From: JAAFHB01 sp963675995
Lineage (GTDB): Bacteria > Bacteroidota > Bacteroidia > Bacteroidales > Prolixibacteraceae
NCBI GenBank assembly: GCA_963675995.2
Contig: CAXXIY010000001.1
Location: 1,178,001 to 1,242,000, forward strand
DNA: 64,000 nucleotides
Direction: 5' to 3'
The position numbers were made by a program, and so were the translations under genes. A model generated the notes under the pieces. The model had not been told where the DNA came from, ran no database searches, and saw nothing but the letters and a program-made list of their open reading frames with translations. Shown in pieces: positions 54,541-64,000 of this stretch (position 1 is the stretch's first letter; each line of letters begins with the position of its first letter).

Positions 54541-55293
54541 TTACGGCATGGTAGTAAGTTCCCCTCCGCCAAAGATGCAGCTCCCTTTGATCACCACAAT
54601 CTTTCCGGTTCCGGTTCGTGAAATAACTGAATAGCCGCGCTTGTCTTCAAAACCTCCAAAAATGGGAGCCACTTCAATTTTAACATTCCAATCCTCAGGA
54701 ACAATGATCTTTGTACCTCCGAAAATGGTGACAACGTCAATGGTACACCCTTCAACAGGTTTGGCATAGCGAAGGTTAATTTTTGATCCACCAAATATTG
54801 CCGTGATTTTACCCCCCTGGAAGTGGTCGGATACAACTGAAATGTTTCTGCCGCCAAATATGGCTGTCTCATCAATAAAATCGGTGGAGTTACTGGTAAC
54901 ATTATTGAAGTCATCGAAAGGATTTCTCCGGTGTTTACGGCTCCTTCCGAGAATAAAAGATAATCCAACCACTAAAATTAAAGCTGGCCAGAAGTTTTCT
55001 TTCATGTTTTCAGGGATATCGATCAGGAAGAAGAGTCCGATTGATATTAAAATGATGGCTGGCGTATAATCTCTGCGAGCAAGTTTATACAGTCCAATCA
55101 CGATCAATATCATCTGCCAGCTAATCAGGTACCTCGAAATCTCGTAATCGAGCCATCCATAATTCCTTGCAATCAGTGCAGCGCCAATACCAACCAAAAT
55201 AACCCCTATCAGTGTTCTGGAATCGCCGCCTCGTCTCTCTTTTCTTCCTGTTGAAGTTTCAATTTTCTCAGGGTCTTCGTCTAATCTAATCAT
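54541..55293 (-). CDS. LiaF-like membrane protein with IFGG repeats
   Basis: 250 aa from the ATG at 55293 (MIRLDEDPEK); the frame extends further upstream from an alternative start. Charged N-terminus, about four membrane helices (about 30-115), then a beta-helical cytosolic domain with five IFGG turns (TAIFGGRNISV, TAIFGGSKINL, TIFGGTKIIV, PIFGGFED, CIFGGGEL). This resembles the C-terminal domain of LiaF, a negative regulator of a cell-envelope two-component system. Its pairing with the kinase suggests the same role here. Confidence 0.82.
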   Translation of the reverse strand: MIRLDEDPEKIETSTGRKERRGGDSRTLIGVILVGIGAALIARNYGWLDYEISRYLISWQMILIVIGLYKLARRDYTPAIILISIGLFFLIDIPENMKENFWPALILVVGLSFILGRSRKHRRNPFDDFNNVTSNSTDFIDETAIFGGRNISVVSDHFQGGKITAIFGGSKINLRYAKPVEGCTIDVVTIFGGTKIIVPEDWNVKIEVAPIFGGFEDKRGYSVISRTGTGKIVVIKGSCIFGGGELTTMP

Positions 55294-55338
55294 TGTGTTT
55301 GTTTTTATCTGTTTAACTACTTGGATTATAAACTCACA

Positions 55339-55346
55339 CAAAACTA
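55339..55346 (-). promoter_or_regulatory. Candidate -7 box of the LiaF-like/kinase operon
   Basis: TAGTTTTG on the minus strand, 45 bp before the ATG at 55293. A TTG lies 25 bp further upstream, slightly longer than the usual spacing. Confidence 0.45.
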
Positions 55347-55411
55347 ATCAGCGTGTTGACCCTTTTACATTCAAAATCGGTGAGTAGCAGAAATAAGTCG
55401 GCGAACGGCGA

Positions 55412-58138
55412 TTATTCCCCTTCAGAACCTCTTCCGGAAGCGAAAATCATCGATCGCAATTCGTTGTTGAGTTTCTTCTCCCCGATGAGTTCCTCCAGTT
55501 TTAGGTGCATCCTGTAACGCCAGTAGTGCTGTGCAATGGCTGGAACATTGATTCTCTCCCCTTCTGTATTATCCCATCTGAGCTTTCCATCCATCGCCAG
55601 CAGGTCCTGAATTGGAAATATTGCCCACATTGCCGGCGAATAGAGGTGCATGTTCAAAATATCACGGGCCACCCAGGGTTCCATAAAATGGGGAAATTCC
55701 CCTTTTTGACCCATCACGAGTCGGAAGAACCTTTCACTCTGTACCCGATCCTCCTCCCACCATCCCCGAAGGGTTGACATATCATGTGTAGAGGTGGAAC
55801 AAACAGACAAATATGGGGCGTCTGCCGGATGGCCAAATTCGACATTCGGGTCTTTAGGCATTCTTTGAATCTCGAGACTTAAGATCCCCAGGTTACGCAG
55901 TACTCCCGGAACACAATCGGGTACCATACCCAGATCTTCTCCGCAAATGAGCATATCAGTTGATTTCATGATTGCAGGCAATATCCAAAGCGCCTGTTCT
56001 TTCCAGAAATCTTCATGTCTGTGATAGAAAAATTCGACATAGAGATCATCAAGAGCATAACGGGTCTCCGCCTTCAAATTAAGGTATGAATTGGTATTAT
56101 GAAATCCAACCCGTGGGTGAAACAGATTGGGGCGATAAGGGTCGCGTAAGAAAAGGACTTCAGCTAGCAATGCGCAAAGGCCGTCACGAATACGGGTCTC
56201 TTTACCTGTGAGTTCGTTGCCATTTTTGAGACTTCTGAAAAAATCCCATACTTTACGCTGGGTATTGAATTCAGGTTTTAAATTATATTTTCCTGGTTCA
56301 TATTCTAAAAGGTATTCGGCTTTAACTTCCTTTGTCTCCTCGCCAAACAACTCCCAAAGAAAATAGTCGCGGATATAAGGTCTGGTAAATCGCTCTTCAT
56401 TAAATATAATCCCATTATCAATAATTTCATCCCGGCTAAGTGGCAAGGCTGGTCTGAAGTGTCCCATAATTCCCTGAATCTGATCTGATGGAATCTCCCA
56501 GATCCGGAAGAATCCAAGGATATGATCGATGCGGGTCGCATCAAAGTAACGCGCCATTTTTTTTAGTCGCTTATCCCACCACGTAAAATTGTCGTCAGCC
56601 ATTTTCTTCCAATTATAGGTCGGGAACCCCCAATTTTGCCCCAGATCGGCAAATTCGTCAGGAGGAGCGCCTGCCTGCTGATCGAGGTTAAATAATTCGG
56701 GATGTGTCCAGGCTTCCACGCTATCGGGACTTATTCCAATGGGGATATCACCTTTAAGTACGATGCCATTTTGACGGGCATAGTCAGCAGCTTCGAGTAA
56801 TTGCTTGTGCGCGTGATACTGGATAAAATAGTGTACCGCTATATCAGCAAAATGCGGCTGATTTTCAGAACATAACAAATCGATTTCATCTTTGTTATAA
56901 ACTGAAAAACCGGTCCACTTTCTGAAATTGGCTGTTTTATTTTTATCGCGCAGGTAGCAAAATGCTGCGTAAGGGATCAGCCAATCTTTGTTTTCTTCAA
57001 AGAATTTCAGAAAAGGGGGATCGATAAGGAACAAATCTCTTTGCTGATCAAAAATGAGCTTAAAGAACTTCGATTTAACCTTATGAATATCTTCGTACCG
57101 AACTGTCTCAAGCGCATCAAAGCCCGACAGTGCCTGAACAAACCCGATCATCAGACTTTCATCATCCAGCACTCCAATTTTTGTAATATTCAGGTAGACA
57201 GGGTGCAGCGCGATAGTTGAAATTGATTTATAGGGATAAGTGTCGATCCAGGTATGCGTAGCCACGGTTTCGTTCAAGGGGAGTAACTGAACCAGCTTTA
57301 ATCCCGTCAGTTTTGCCCAGTCCACTAATTTTTTAATATCGGGAAACTCACCAATTCCACCACTTTTCTCGGTCCGAAGTGAAAAGACGGGAACGGCAAC
57401 CCCCGCCCCCTTCCAATGGATAACTGGAAACCTGAAATTTTCATCGGAATGAATTTTCATGCTTTTTGGTTCCTTGCACACAAAATCTCTGATCATCCGG
57501 TTATTTCCCTGTTCCCAAATTGCAATCTGCTTTTTTACGGTATTATAGACAACGTATTTAAATTGAAGTGGAAACTTCAGTTTGTCGGCATCAATTTCGA
57601 TCCTCCAAAGTGGGAATTGAGAGTCATCCATTAATAATGTGTACTCATCCATCCAGTTTCCCAGGAGTGTCTGGTCTCCAAGAATACCAATTTTACAATC
57701 GGGATTGACCCTGGGAACATTTATTTGAATCAATAATGTTTTCTGGAATTGAGGCTCCTGTTTAACCTCCACCTCTTTGGTTTTACGGGCCATTAATACC
57801 TCTGTGAAGGCTGAGGAGAATAGAGCAATGTCTGATTCGCGTCTGGCTCTCCAGAAATCACGGCATCTCACCTGATCCAAAATCTTTTCTCCCGTATCGA
57901 GTACCCGGTTTTTTCCACCTTCCCAAATAAAATTTCCGTGGTCATCTTTAACGAGATATTTATATTCGAGTCGCTTGCGGGCAGGGAATTCGCACTCAAC
58001 CTCCCATTCACCCGAAACATGTGTCTTCATCGGCAGCGCATGAGCGGGATCCCACTCGCCGAACTCAGGGGTAGATCCGCAAACGCATATTACCTGACCC
58101 CATGAAGTCTGGTAATCGATTTTAAATGATGTTTTCAT
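55412..58138 (-). CDS. malQ: 4-alpha-glucanotransferase with two CBM20 domains (DPE2-like)
   Basis: Transfers glucan segments in maltodextrin and glycogen metabolism (GH77). 908 aa from the ATG at 58138 (MKTSFKIDYQT); the longer frame is not supported. Two N-terminal starch-binding CBM20 modules (about 1-105 and 128-245; VCGSTPEFGEWD and GILGDQTLLGNW) precede the catalytic barrel. Active-site residues are visible: nucleophile Asp in TRIDHILGFFR (near 536), Glu in CGEDLG (near 735) and Asp in STHDMSTLRGWW (near 788). The layout equals plant cytosolic DPE2, which acts on maltose and glycogen-like glucans. No other glycogen genes are adjacent. Confidence 0.93.
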   Translation of the reverse strand: MKTSFKIDYQTSWGQVICVCGSTPEFGEWDPAHALPMKTHVSGEWEVECEFPARKRLEYKYLVKDDHGNFIWEGGKNRVLDTGEKILDQVRCRDFWRARRESDIALFSSAFTEVLMARKTKEVEVKQEPQFQKTLLIQINVPRVNPDCKIGILGDQTLLGNWMDEYTLLMDDSQFPLWRIEIDADKLKFPLQFKYVVYNTVKKQIAIWEQGNNRMIRDFVCKEPKSMKIHSDENFRFPVIHWKGAGVAVPVFSLRTEKSGGIGEFPDIKKLVDWAKLTGLKLVQLLPLNETVATHTWIDTYPYKSISTIALHPVYLNITKIGVLDDESLMIGFVQALSGFDALETVRYEDIHKVKSKFFKLIFDQQRDLFLIDPPFLKFFEENKDWLIPYAAFCYLRDKNKTANFRKWTGFSVYNKDEIDLLCSENQPHFADIAVHYFIQYHAHKQLLEAADYARQNGIVLKGDIPIGISPDSVEAWTHPELFNLDQQAGAPPDEFADLGQNWGFPTYNWKKMADDNFTWWDKRLKKMARYFDATRIDHILGFFRIWEIPSDQIQGIMGHFRPALPLSRDEIIDNGIIFNEERFTRPYIRDYFLWELFGEETKEVKAEYLLEYEPGKYNLKPEFNTQRKVWDFFRSLKNGNELTGKETRIRDGLCALLAEVLFLRDPYRPNLFHPRVGFHNTNSYLNLKAETRYALDDLYVEFFYHRHEDFWKEQALWILPAIMKSTDMLICGEDLGMVPDCVPGVLRNLGILSLEIQRMPKDPNVEFGHPADAPYLSVCSTSTHDMSTLRGWWEEDRVQSERFFRLVMGQKGEFPHFMEPWVARDILNMHLYSPAMWAIFPIQDLLAMDGKLRWDNTEGERINVPAIAQHYWRYRMHLKLEELIGEKKLNNELRSMIFASGRGSEGE

Positions 58139-58356
58139 ACGTAAATTATTTGTTTTTAAAGGTCGTATGGAATCCCGCCTTGCGGGATGGCTTAATTTCA
58201 CTACCTGATACACGATCCTTTTGGGTTTGTGATGATACCATCAGGACTGTGCAATGGCTTTTGATGACAAAATACGCTTAAATGATCTTAGAACAAATCA
58301 AAACCTTTGGTATAGATTAGACGTTGTAATATTATCGAATTTATTTTGTATAAAAA

Positions 58357-59721
58357 ATGCTTAAAACACATGATTTCGCAACTGCTCCAATACCGACCCT
58401 CATCCGCCGGATAGCTATACCTGCAAGTGTTGGATTTATTTTTAACACCCTTTTTAACGTGGTAGATACCTGGTACGGTGGTAAAATATCTACTGCGGCA
58501 CTTGCTGCAATGGGGTTAACGTTCCCCGTTTTCTTTATCATTCTGGCTATGGGAGTAGGTATGGGTACCGGCACAACGGCACTTATTTCTCAGTCTCTCG
58601 GTGCGGGGCGCAATGACGAAGCTGAAAAGTATGGTTTCCAGGCAGTAACTTTTTCAATCATCAATTCAATATTCCTTACCATTATCGGATGGGCCATTGC
58701 CCCATTCCTATTCCGTATTTTAGGCGCTACTGACCAATATCTTGAAATTTCGGTAAAATACATGAATACCATCCTTTCCGGTACCGTATTTTTCCTGATC
58801 AATAGTATTCTAAACTCTTTATTGACTGCAAGGGGTGACACAAAGACCTACCGGAATTATTTAATCGTTGGCTTCGTATTAAATCTCATTCTCGACCCCT
58901 GGTTTATTTATGGGGGACTGGGTTTTCCTCCCCTGGGAATCCGGGGAATTGGCTACTCTACCGTTCTGATTCAGTTTATCGGTGCAATTTATATGGTGGT
59001 CATTACCCGGAAATTAAAAATATTCGGAAATGCAAGGTTCAATGATTTTATACCCCGTCGTAAATACTTTTCAGATTTGTTTGGACAGGGTTTCCCCGCA
59101 AGCCTGAATATGCTGACGGTAGCCATTGGAATCTTTGTAATTACCTATTTTGCGAGTCAGTTTGGAAAGGAGGCTGTTGCCGCATATGGCATTGCTACAC
59201 GAATTGAACAGATTGCCCTGTTACCGACCATTGGACTGAATATCGCCGCCCTTACACTGGCCGGACAAAATATGGGGGCAAATCGGCCCGAAAGAGTATA
59301 TGAATCGTGGCGTTTGAATATCGGGTACGGATTAACAATTATTTCATTTGGAACAATCGCAGTTTTGCTTTTCGCGCGACCGTTGATGCGTTCGTTTACT
59401 GCTGATATTCATGTTATTGAAATAGGTATTGAATACTTGCGAATTGCAGCACTTTTCTTCTTCGCTTATGTCTTTCTCAATATTTCTGTCGCCACTTTGC
59501 AGGGGATGAAAAAACCGTTGTATGCTATTTTCGTGGGCGTTTACCGCCAGTTTCTGATGCCGCTCCCCTTGTTCGTATTCCTTGCAATCTATCTCGAATG
59601 GGGAACAAAGGGGATCTGGTGGGGTATCTTTTTGGTCAATTGGAGTGCCGCTATTTTTACCTATTTCTATACAAAAAGGGAGATTCAGCGGATCATTAAA
59701 TTTGGTAGTGATCCCCTATAA
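58357..59721 (+). CDS. MATE-family efflux transporter
   Basis: 454 aa with about twelve membrane helices in two similar halves. The N-terminal RRIAIPASVGFIFNTLFNVVDT and the ALAAMGLTFPVFFI helix are typical of MATE multidrug/toxin exporters of the NorM/DinF superfamily. Substrate and coupling ion cannot be told. Monocistronic, divergent from malQ. Confidence 0.92.
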   Translation: MLKTHDFATAPIPTLIRRIAIPASVGFIFNTLFNVVDTWYGGKISTAALAAMGLTFPVFFIILAMGVGMGTGTTALISQSLGAGRNDEAEKYGFQAVTFSIINSIFLTIIGWAIAPFLFRILGATDQYLEISVKYMNTILSGTVFFLINSILNSLLTARGDTKTYRNYLIVGFVLNLILDPWFIYGGLGFPPLGIRGIGYSTVLIQFIGAIYMVVITRKLKIFGNARFNDFIPRRKYFSDLFGQGFPASLNMLTVAIGIFVITYFASQFGKEAVAAYGIATRIEQIALLPTIGLNIAALTLAGQNMGANRPERVYESWRLNIGYGLTIISFGTIAVLLFARPLMRSFTADIHVIEIGIEYLRIAALFFFAYVFLNISVATLQGMKKPLYAIFVGVYRQFLMPLPLFVFLAIYLEWGTKGIWWGIFLVNWSAAIFTYFYTKREIQRIIKFGSDPL

Positions 59722-59753
59722 TCAGATAAATTTAATGATAAGTTATTAAAAGT

Positions 59754-59877
59754 GTGTCCAAAAACTCTGTGGTTTCTGTGTGGTCCACAGTGTAATTGCC
59801 TGTTTCACTGATTAGAACCTGCACAGACATCAGCGTTTCACAGAGAGAAAATGAGTAATTTAGAAGCTTTTGGACAC
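59754..59877. repeat. Small inverted-repeat element between MATE and glnS genes
   Basis: GTGTCCAAAA at 59754-59763 is mirrored by TTTTGGACAC at 59868-59877, enclosing about 104 bp with further internal CTGTGG/CCACAG and CACAGAG partial repeats. The size and ends resemble a non-autonomous MITE-like or palindromic dispersed repeat, but no target duplication is evident. It may also help terminate the two converging genes. Confidence 0.4.
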
Positions 59878-59901
59878 TCTCTTGGTTTCAACACCTAAAA
59901 A

Positions 59902-61599
<1,698 letters not shown>

Positions 61600-61712
61600 A
61601 ACAATTTAATTATCTTAAACCATAAACGGTACATCCCCCAAAAACAGATGTTCGCGGATGAAAACCTGCTGTAAAAGTAATAAGAGTAAAACAAAAAGGG
61701 GTATAGTTTCAA

Positions 61713-61747
61713 TTGTTAATTGAAAATTTAAAAATAGATTAATTTTG
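61713..61747 (+). promoter_or_regulatory. Candidate promoter of folB
   Basis: TTG (61713-61715), a 24-bp spacer and TAATTTTG (61740-61747), the latter a full TAnnTTTG match 27 bp before the folB ATG. The spacer is slightly longer than usual. Confidence 0.5.
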
Positions 61748-61774
61748 GCACGGATATAATATTCAAATCAAAAA

Positions 61775-62125
61775 ATGGGAAAGATAGAGATTGAAGGGAT
61801 GGAGTTTTATGCCTTCCATGGCCATTTTGCAGAAGAACAGATTGTTGGCAATCGGTTTATCGTTAATCTGACCCTGTTTACGGATTGTACAAAAGCTTCA
61901 GAAAGTGATGATCTTGCTGATGCACTGGATTATCAGACGGCCTACCGGATTGTGCAGGAGGAGATGAAGATCAAATCGCATCTGCTTGAACATGTAGCTG
62001 GCCGCATCCTCGATCGGCTTTTCGACAGCAACAAATCGATCGAAAAGGCTAAAGTGAAAATTTCGAAGTTCAATCCCCCCATGGGTGGACAGATAGAACG
62101 GGTAAGTGTTTCACTAAAACGGTAG
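61775..62125 (+). CDS. folB: Dihydroneopterin aldolase
   Basis: Folate biosynthesis: dihydroneopterin to 6-hydroxymethyl-dihydropterin and glycolaldehyde. 116 aa, normal size. IEIEGMEFYAFHGHFAEEQ, the DYQTAYRIV helix with the substrate-binding Tyr, LLEHVAGRI (active-site Glu) and a C-terminal catalytic Lys in KVKISKFNPP identify it. Followed by tRNA-Cys. Confidence 0.93.
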   Translation: MGKIEIEGMEFYAFHGHFAEEQIVGNRFIVNLTLFTDCTKASESDDLADALDYQTAYRIVQEEMKIKSHLLEHVAGRILDRLFDSNKSIEKAKVKISKFNPPMGGQIERVSVSLKR

Positions 62126-62167
62126 TATTCTTCTTACTTTATAATCTGTAACCAAATTAAACGATGG

Positions 62168-62199
62168 TTGTTTTTAAGAAAGATTTTTAATTATCTTTG
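62168..62199 (+). promoter_or_regulatory. Promoter of tRNA-Cys
   Basis: TTG (62168-62170), a 21-bp spacer and TATCTTTG (62192-62199), a good match to the -33/-7 consensus, ending 13 bp before the tRNA. Confidence 0.7.
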
Positions 62200-62212
62200 C
62201 CGCCACATTTAC

Positions 62213-62283
62213 GGTCGGTTAGCCGAGTGGTTAGGCAACGGTCTGCAAAACCGTCTACGGCGGTTCGAATCCGCCACCGACCT
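62213..62283 (+). tRNA. tRNA-Cys (GCA)
   Basis: A complete 71-nt cloverleaf: 7-bp acceptor stem (62213-62219 with 62276-62282), D arm, anticodon loop CTGCAAA giving anticodon GCA, short variable loop, TTCGAAT T-loop with GGCGG/CCGCC stem, and discriminator T (U73), the normal identity base of tRNA-Cys. No CCA is encoded. Its 3' half is a typical integration target, and the DNA beyond it changes character. Confidence 0.97.
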
Positions 62284-62294
62284 CAACCTGCGAG

Positions 62295-62327
62295 AGACTC
62301 CTTGATTGTCAAGGGGTCTTTTTTTTA
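62295..62327 (+). terminator. Terminator of tRNA-Cys
   Basis: An 11-bp stem with one G-U pair (62295-62305 with 62309-62319) and an eight-T run, 12 bp after the tRNA. Confidence 0.9.
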
Positions 62328-62408
62328 CGTATGGCAGGTTTTGAGACATTTATGGCAGAATTTGAATAAGTAACGTATTTGCCAATCTATAATAAAAATA
62401 GTAAGTGC

Positions 62409-62882
62409 TTATTTAATGTCTTGATTGCTCTCTTCAGCTTCTTTATCTTCTGTTTTATTTTCTGATTTAGTAACTGATTTCATAAATTCGGCTGTATCAG
62501 CCAGTAGATTTCTGGTCATTTTTTCAAGTGCTACATTTCTTTCTTTCAGTTTAACGATTTTTTCGAGAGATTCGTTATACTTTTTGTTCAGCTCGTTATA
62601 CGCATTACTAAGTTTTTCAATTTCTGATGCGTCCTCATCTGACATGAACATGTTTCCTTTGCCGAAGAATAAATAGATCGGATTAACCCTAAACTTTTGC
62701 AAAAGTGTCAGAATTGCTTTGGTAGAGAGAATACTTTTATTCTCCAATGAATTATTCAACTGACTTGTTGATGTATAACCCATATGTTTAGCAATATGTG
62801 TTGTGCCAAAACCTTCACTTAGAAGCTGTTGTACAATTCGTCCGAAATTTTGGGCTAAATCTGCCCTAGTAACTAGTGCCAT
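62409..62882 (-). CDS. Small HTH regulator with coiled coil, phage-repressor-like
   Basis: 157 aa. N-terminal XRE-like helix-turn-helix (about 8-65; FGRIVQQLLSEGFGTTHIAK, MGYTSTSQLNNSLENKS, ILTLLQKFRVNPIYLFFGKG), as in small phage or stress repressors, then a heptad-patterned coiled coil (about 85-130) and an acidic, low-complexity tail. It is AT-rich like the flanking DNA and divergent from the ORF at 63356, the repressor/replication-gene layout of filamentous and small temperate phages. A chromosomal transcription regulator is the alternative. Confidence 0.75.
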   Translation of the reverse strand: MALVTRADLAQNFGRIVQQLLSEGFGTTHIAKHMGYTSTSQLNNSLENKSILSTKAILTLLQKFRVNPIYLFFGKGNMFMSDEDASEIEKLSNAYNELNKKYNESLEKIVKLKERNVALEKMTRNLLADTAEFMKSVTKSENKTEDKEAEESNQDIK

Positions 62883-63355
62883 TCAGTAAATTATTACGTA
62901 AGATATATGCAAATATAAGTAAAACAATACACAAAAAAGGTAGAATACTATTTAATTACTCAGAAATATAGCTGTAATTGAAACAATTTATTCTTTTTTA
63001 CGTATAATAAAGAAATAAGTTACTAAATAAATAAACTATGAGCAACTGAATTTCAAACAAGTATTCCACCTAGAGGTTTTTTTACTTCCATTTGATTATT
63101 CGTTTTTGAAGCATCTTTTGTTCAAATATCATTAGTTGGTTCTTATAAACAATTATGTGGTGATGAGATGATTTTCACACAATGGAATTATTATGTCTTG
63201 TTTTAATGAACCCAATTTAATCGTTGAGGCAAATTATGTATGAATGAAAAATTGATATAAACTGATTCAAATATTTATTAAATAATAACTTATCAATGTA
63301 TCTAAATGTGTTTTTTGGGTACACAGTATCAGCGTAAACTTTTAAAAAATATAAT
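62883..63355. other. AT-rich divergent region of the putative integrated element
   Basis: About 470 bases between the HTH gene and the next ORF. It contains the HTH promoter box (62910-62917). No gene or clear inverted-repeat origin is recognisable; it could hold operators or a replication origin. Confidence 0.4.
62910..62917 (-). promoter_or_regulatory. Candidate -7 box of the HTH regulator
   Basis: TATATTTG on the minus strand, a full TAnnTTTG match 27 bp before the ATG. No TTG at ideal spacing. Confidence 0.45.
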
Positions 63356-64000
63356 ATGATAAAATTTGATCGAATAAAATTGTTGACAAAAGCCAATTAT
63401 GTTTCATGGATGTGCCCAAAATTGGTCAACTCAGCTACAAGACCAAATACTATTAATCAGAAGCACCCTTTTAACCTCTTCATGCACCTAAGACCAGATC
63501 GAAATGAAGCCATAATAGAATTTTCAGCAAAGATTCTGTTGGATGAGTACGTTAATTTAATTTCAGCTGATACTATTCGGCAATGTTTTGAAAATATTAT
63601 TGAGTTGGGATATTGTAGTATGGATATAGACAACATATTGATTGACAGCAAAATTTTATCGTGCGATGTAACATTAGACATTGAGGGAATTAGTCTGCCA
63701 GAGAATTTTAGGCAGATATTAATTTCCAACCTTAATAATGTTTCAACATTTACAGTACAGAAATATCTTAATTGTGGTTATTCTGTTTCCAATATGCTGA
63801 AAACAAAGCACTTGAAGGTGAGATTATCAATTTACAATAAATTAAAAGAAATGCAAACAGCTCCCAATCGAGGTTTTTTAAAAATGTGTTCAAGACCAGA
63901 AAACCTATTGGAGTATTTTAAAGGTAAATTCAGAATAGAAACAAATTTTCGGAATTTTAAACAAATAAATGAATTTTGTGGTACAAAGGATAATCGTTTG
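63356..64000 (+). CDS. Partial ORF, possible phage/plasmid replication initiator (gene II/X-like)
   Basis: Open from ATG 63356 to the window end (215 codons, incomplete at the C-terminus). Starts MIKFDRIKL and holds VRLSIYNKLKEM followed by KFRIETNFRNFKQI. The order 'x-IYxKxKE' then 'RxExxx' recalls gene II/X rolling-circle replication proteins of filamentous (Ff-like) phages and related plasmids, in which a Tyr/Lys segment precedes an Arg-Glu core. The catalytic Tyr part would lie beyond the edge, so this is a tentative call. AT-rich codon use unlike the housekeeping genes. Divergent from the HTH repressor-like gene, as rstA is from rstR in CTX phage. Confidence 0.45.
   Translation, partial: MIKFDRIKLLTKANYVSWMCPKLVNSATRPNTINQKHPFNLFMHLRPDRNEAIIEFSAKILLDEYVNLISADTIRQCFENIIELGYCSMDIDNILIDSKILSCDVTLDIEGISLPENFRQILISNLNNVSTFTVQKYLNCGYSVSNMLKTKHLKVRLSIYNKLKEMQTAPNRGFLKMCSRPENLLEYFKGKFRIETNFRNFKQINEFCGTKDNRL

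Overview
The window looks like a chromosomal segment of a member of the Bacteroidota, probably a Bacteroidia-type anaerobe or facultative organism. The evidence is TAnnTTTG-type -7 promoter boxes with few Shine-Dalgarno sites, a type IX secretion (T9SS) PorV protein next to a giant adhesin carrying a T9SS C-terminal sorting domain, a GIN-domain (DUF2807) lipoprotein, LytTR regulators, a double-glycine natural-product precursor with a C39 peptidase/ABC exporter, and a two-CBM20 amylomaltase. I could run no database search, so every name rests on motif recognition.

Layout. 97-7049 (- strand): a complete trp operon, trpE-G-D-C-F-B-A. It is preceded by a leader peptide with three Trp codons and a terminator-type attenuator, and further upstream by a second terminator with mutually exclusive hairpins, so control looks like tandem attenuation. 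7551-11915: an ECF sigma factor, a coupled membrane TPR protein (possible anti-sigma) and, convergent with them, a secreted TPR-CHAT (caspase-like) protein. 12098-17244: a RiPP locus with a GG-leader precursor, C39 peptidase-ABC transporter, HlyD-type adaptor and an ATP-grasp maturase with an unusual Cys-rich central block. 17322-18820: a complete IS256-family element with terminal inverted repeats and an 8-bp target duplication, inserted in the loop of a GC-rich hairpin. 18853-21083: kbl and an exported superoxide dismutase.

21203-42799: a surface-adhesin island flanked by two LytTR response regulators. It holds a decayed adhesin 3' end, porV, a small coupled ORF and a 17.3-kb gene for a 5,758-residue repeat protein that ends in a T9SS sorting domain. 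43528-62125: mostly housekeeping genes. These are a TetR regulator, a GIN lipoprotein, the M23 peptidase-dxr-rseP-tatA operon, dapF plus a CDF transporter, a DUF2231 membrane protein, a rubrerythrin lipoprotein, gltX, a LiaF-like protein with a LytS-type kinase, a DPE2-like 4-alpha-glucanotransferase, a MATE exporter, glnS and folB.

62213-64000: tRNA-Cys, then AT-rich DNA with a small HTH regulator divergent from an ORF that runs off the window edge and resembles gene II/X-type replication initiators. This may be the first part of an integrated filamentous-phage-like element.

Functional links. PorV should help deliver the giant adhesin through the T9SS, and the flanking LytTR regulators may control it. 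The RiPP exporter should cleave the precursor after its GG motif. The sigma/TPR/CHAT group looks like a surface-stress or self/non-self sensing unit. The kinase at 53436 lacks a neighbouring regulator while both LytTR regulators lack a neighbouring kinase, so they may pair at a distance.
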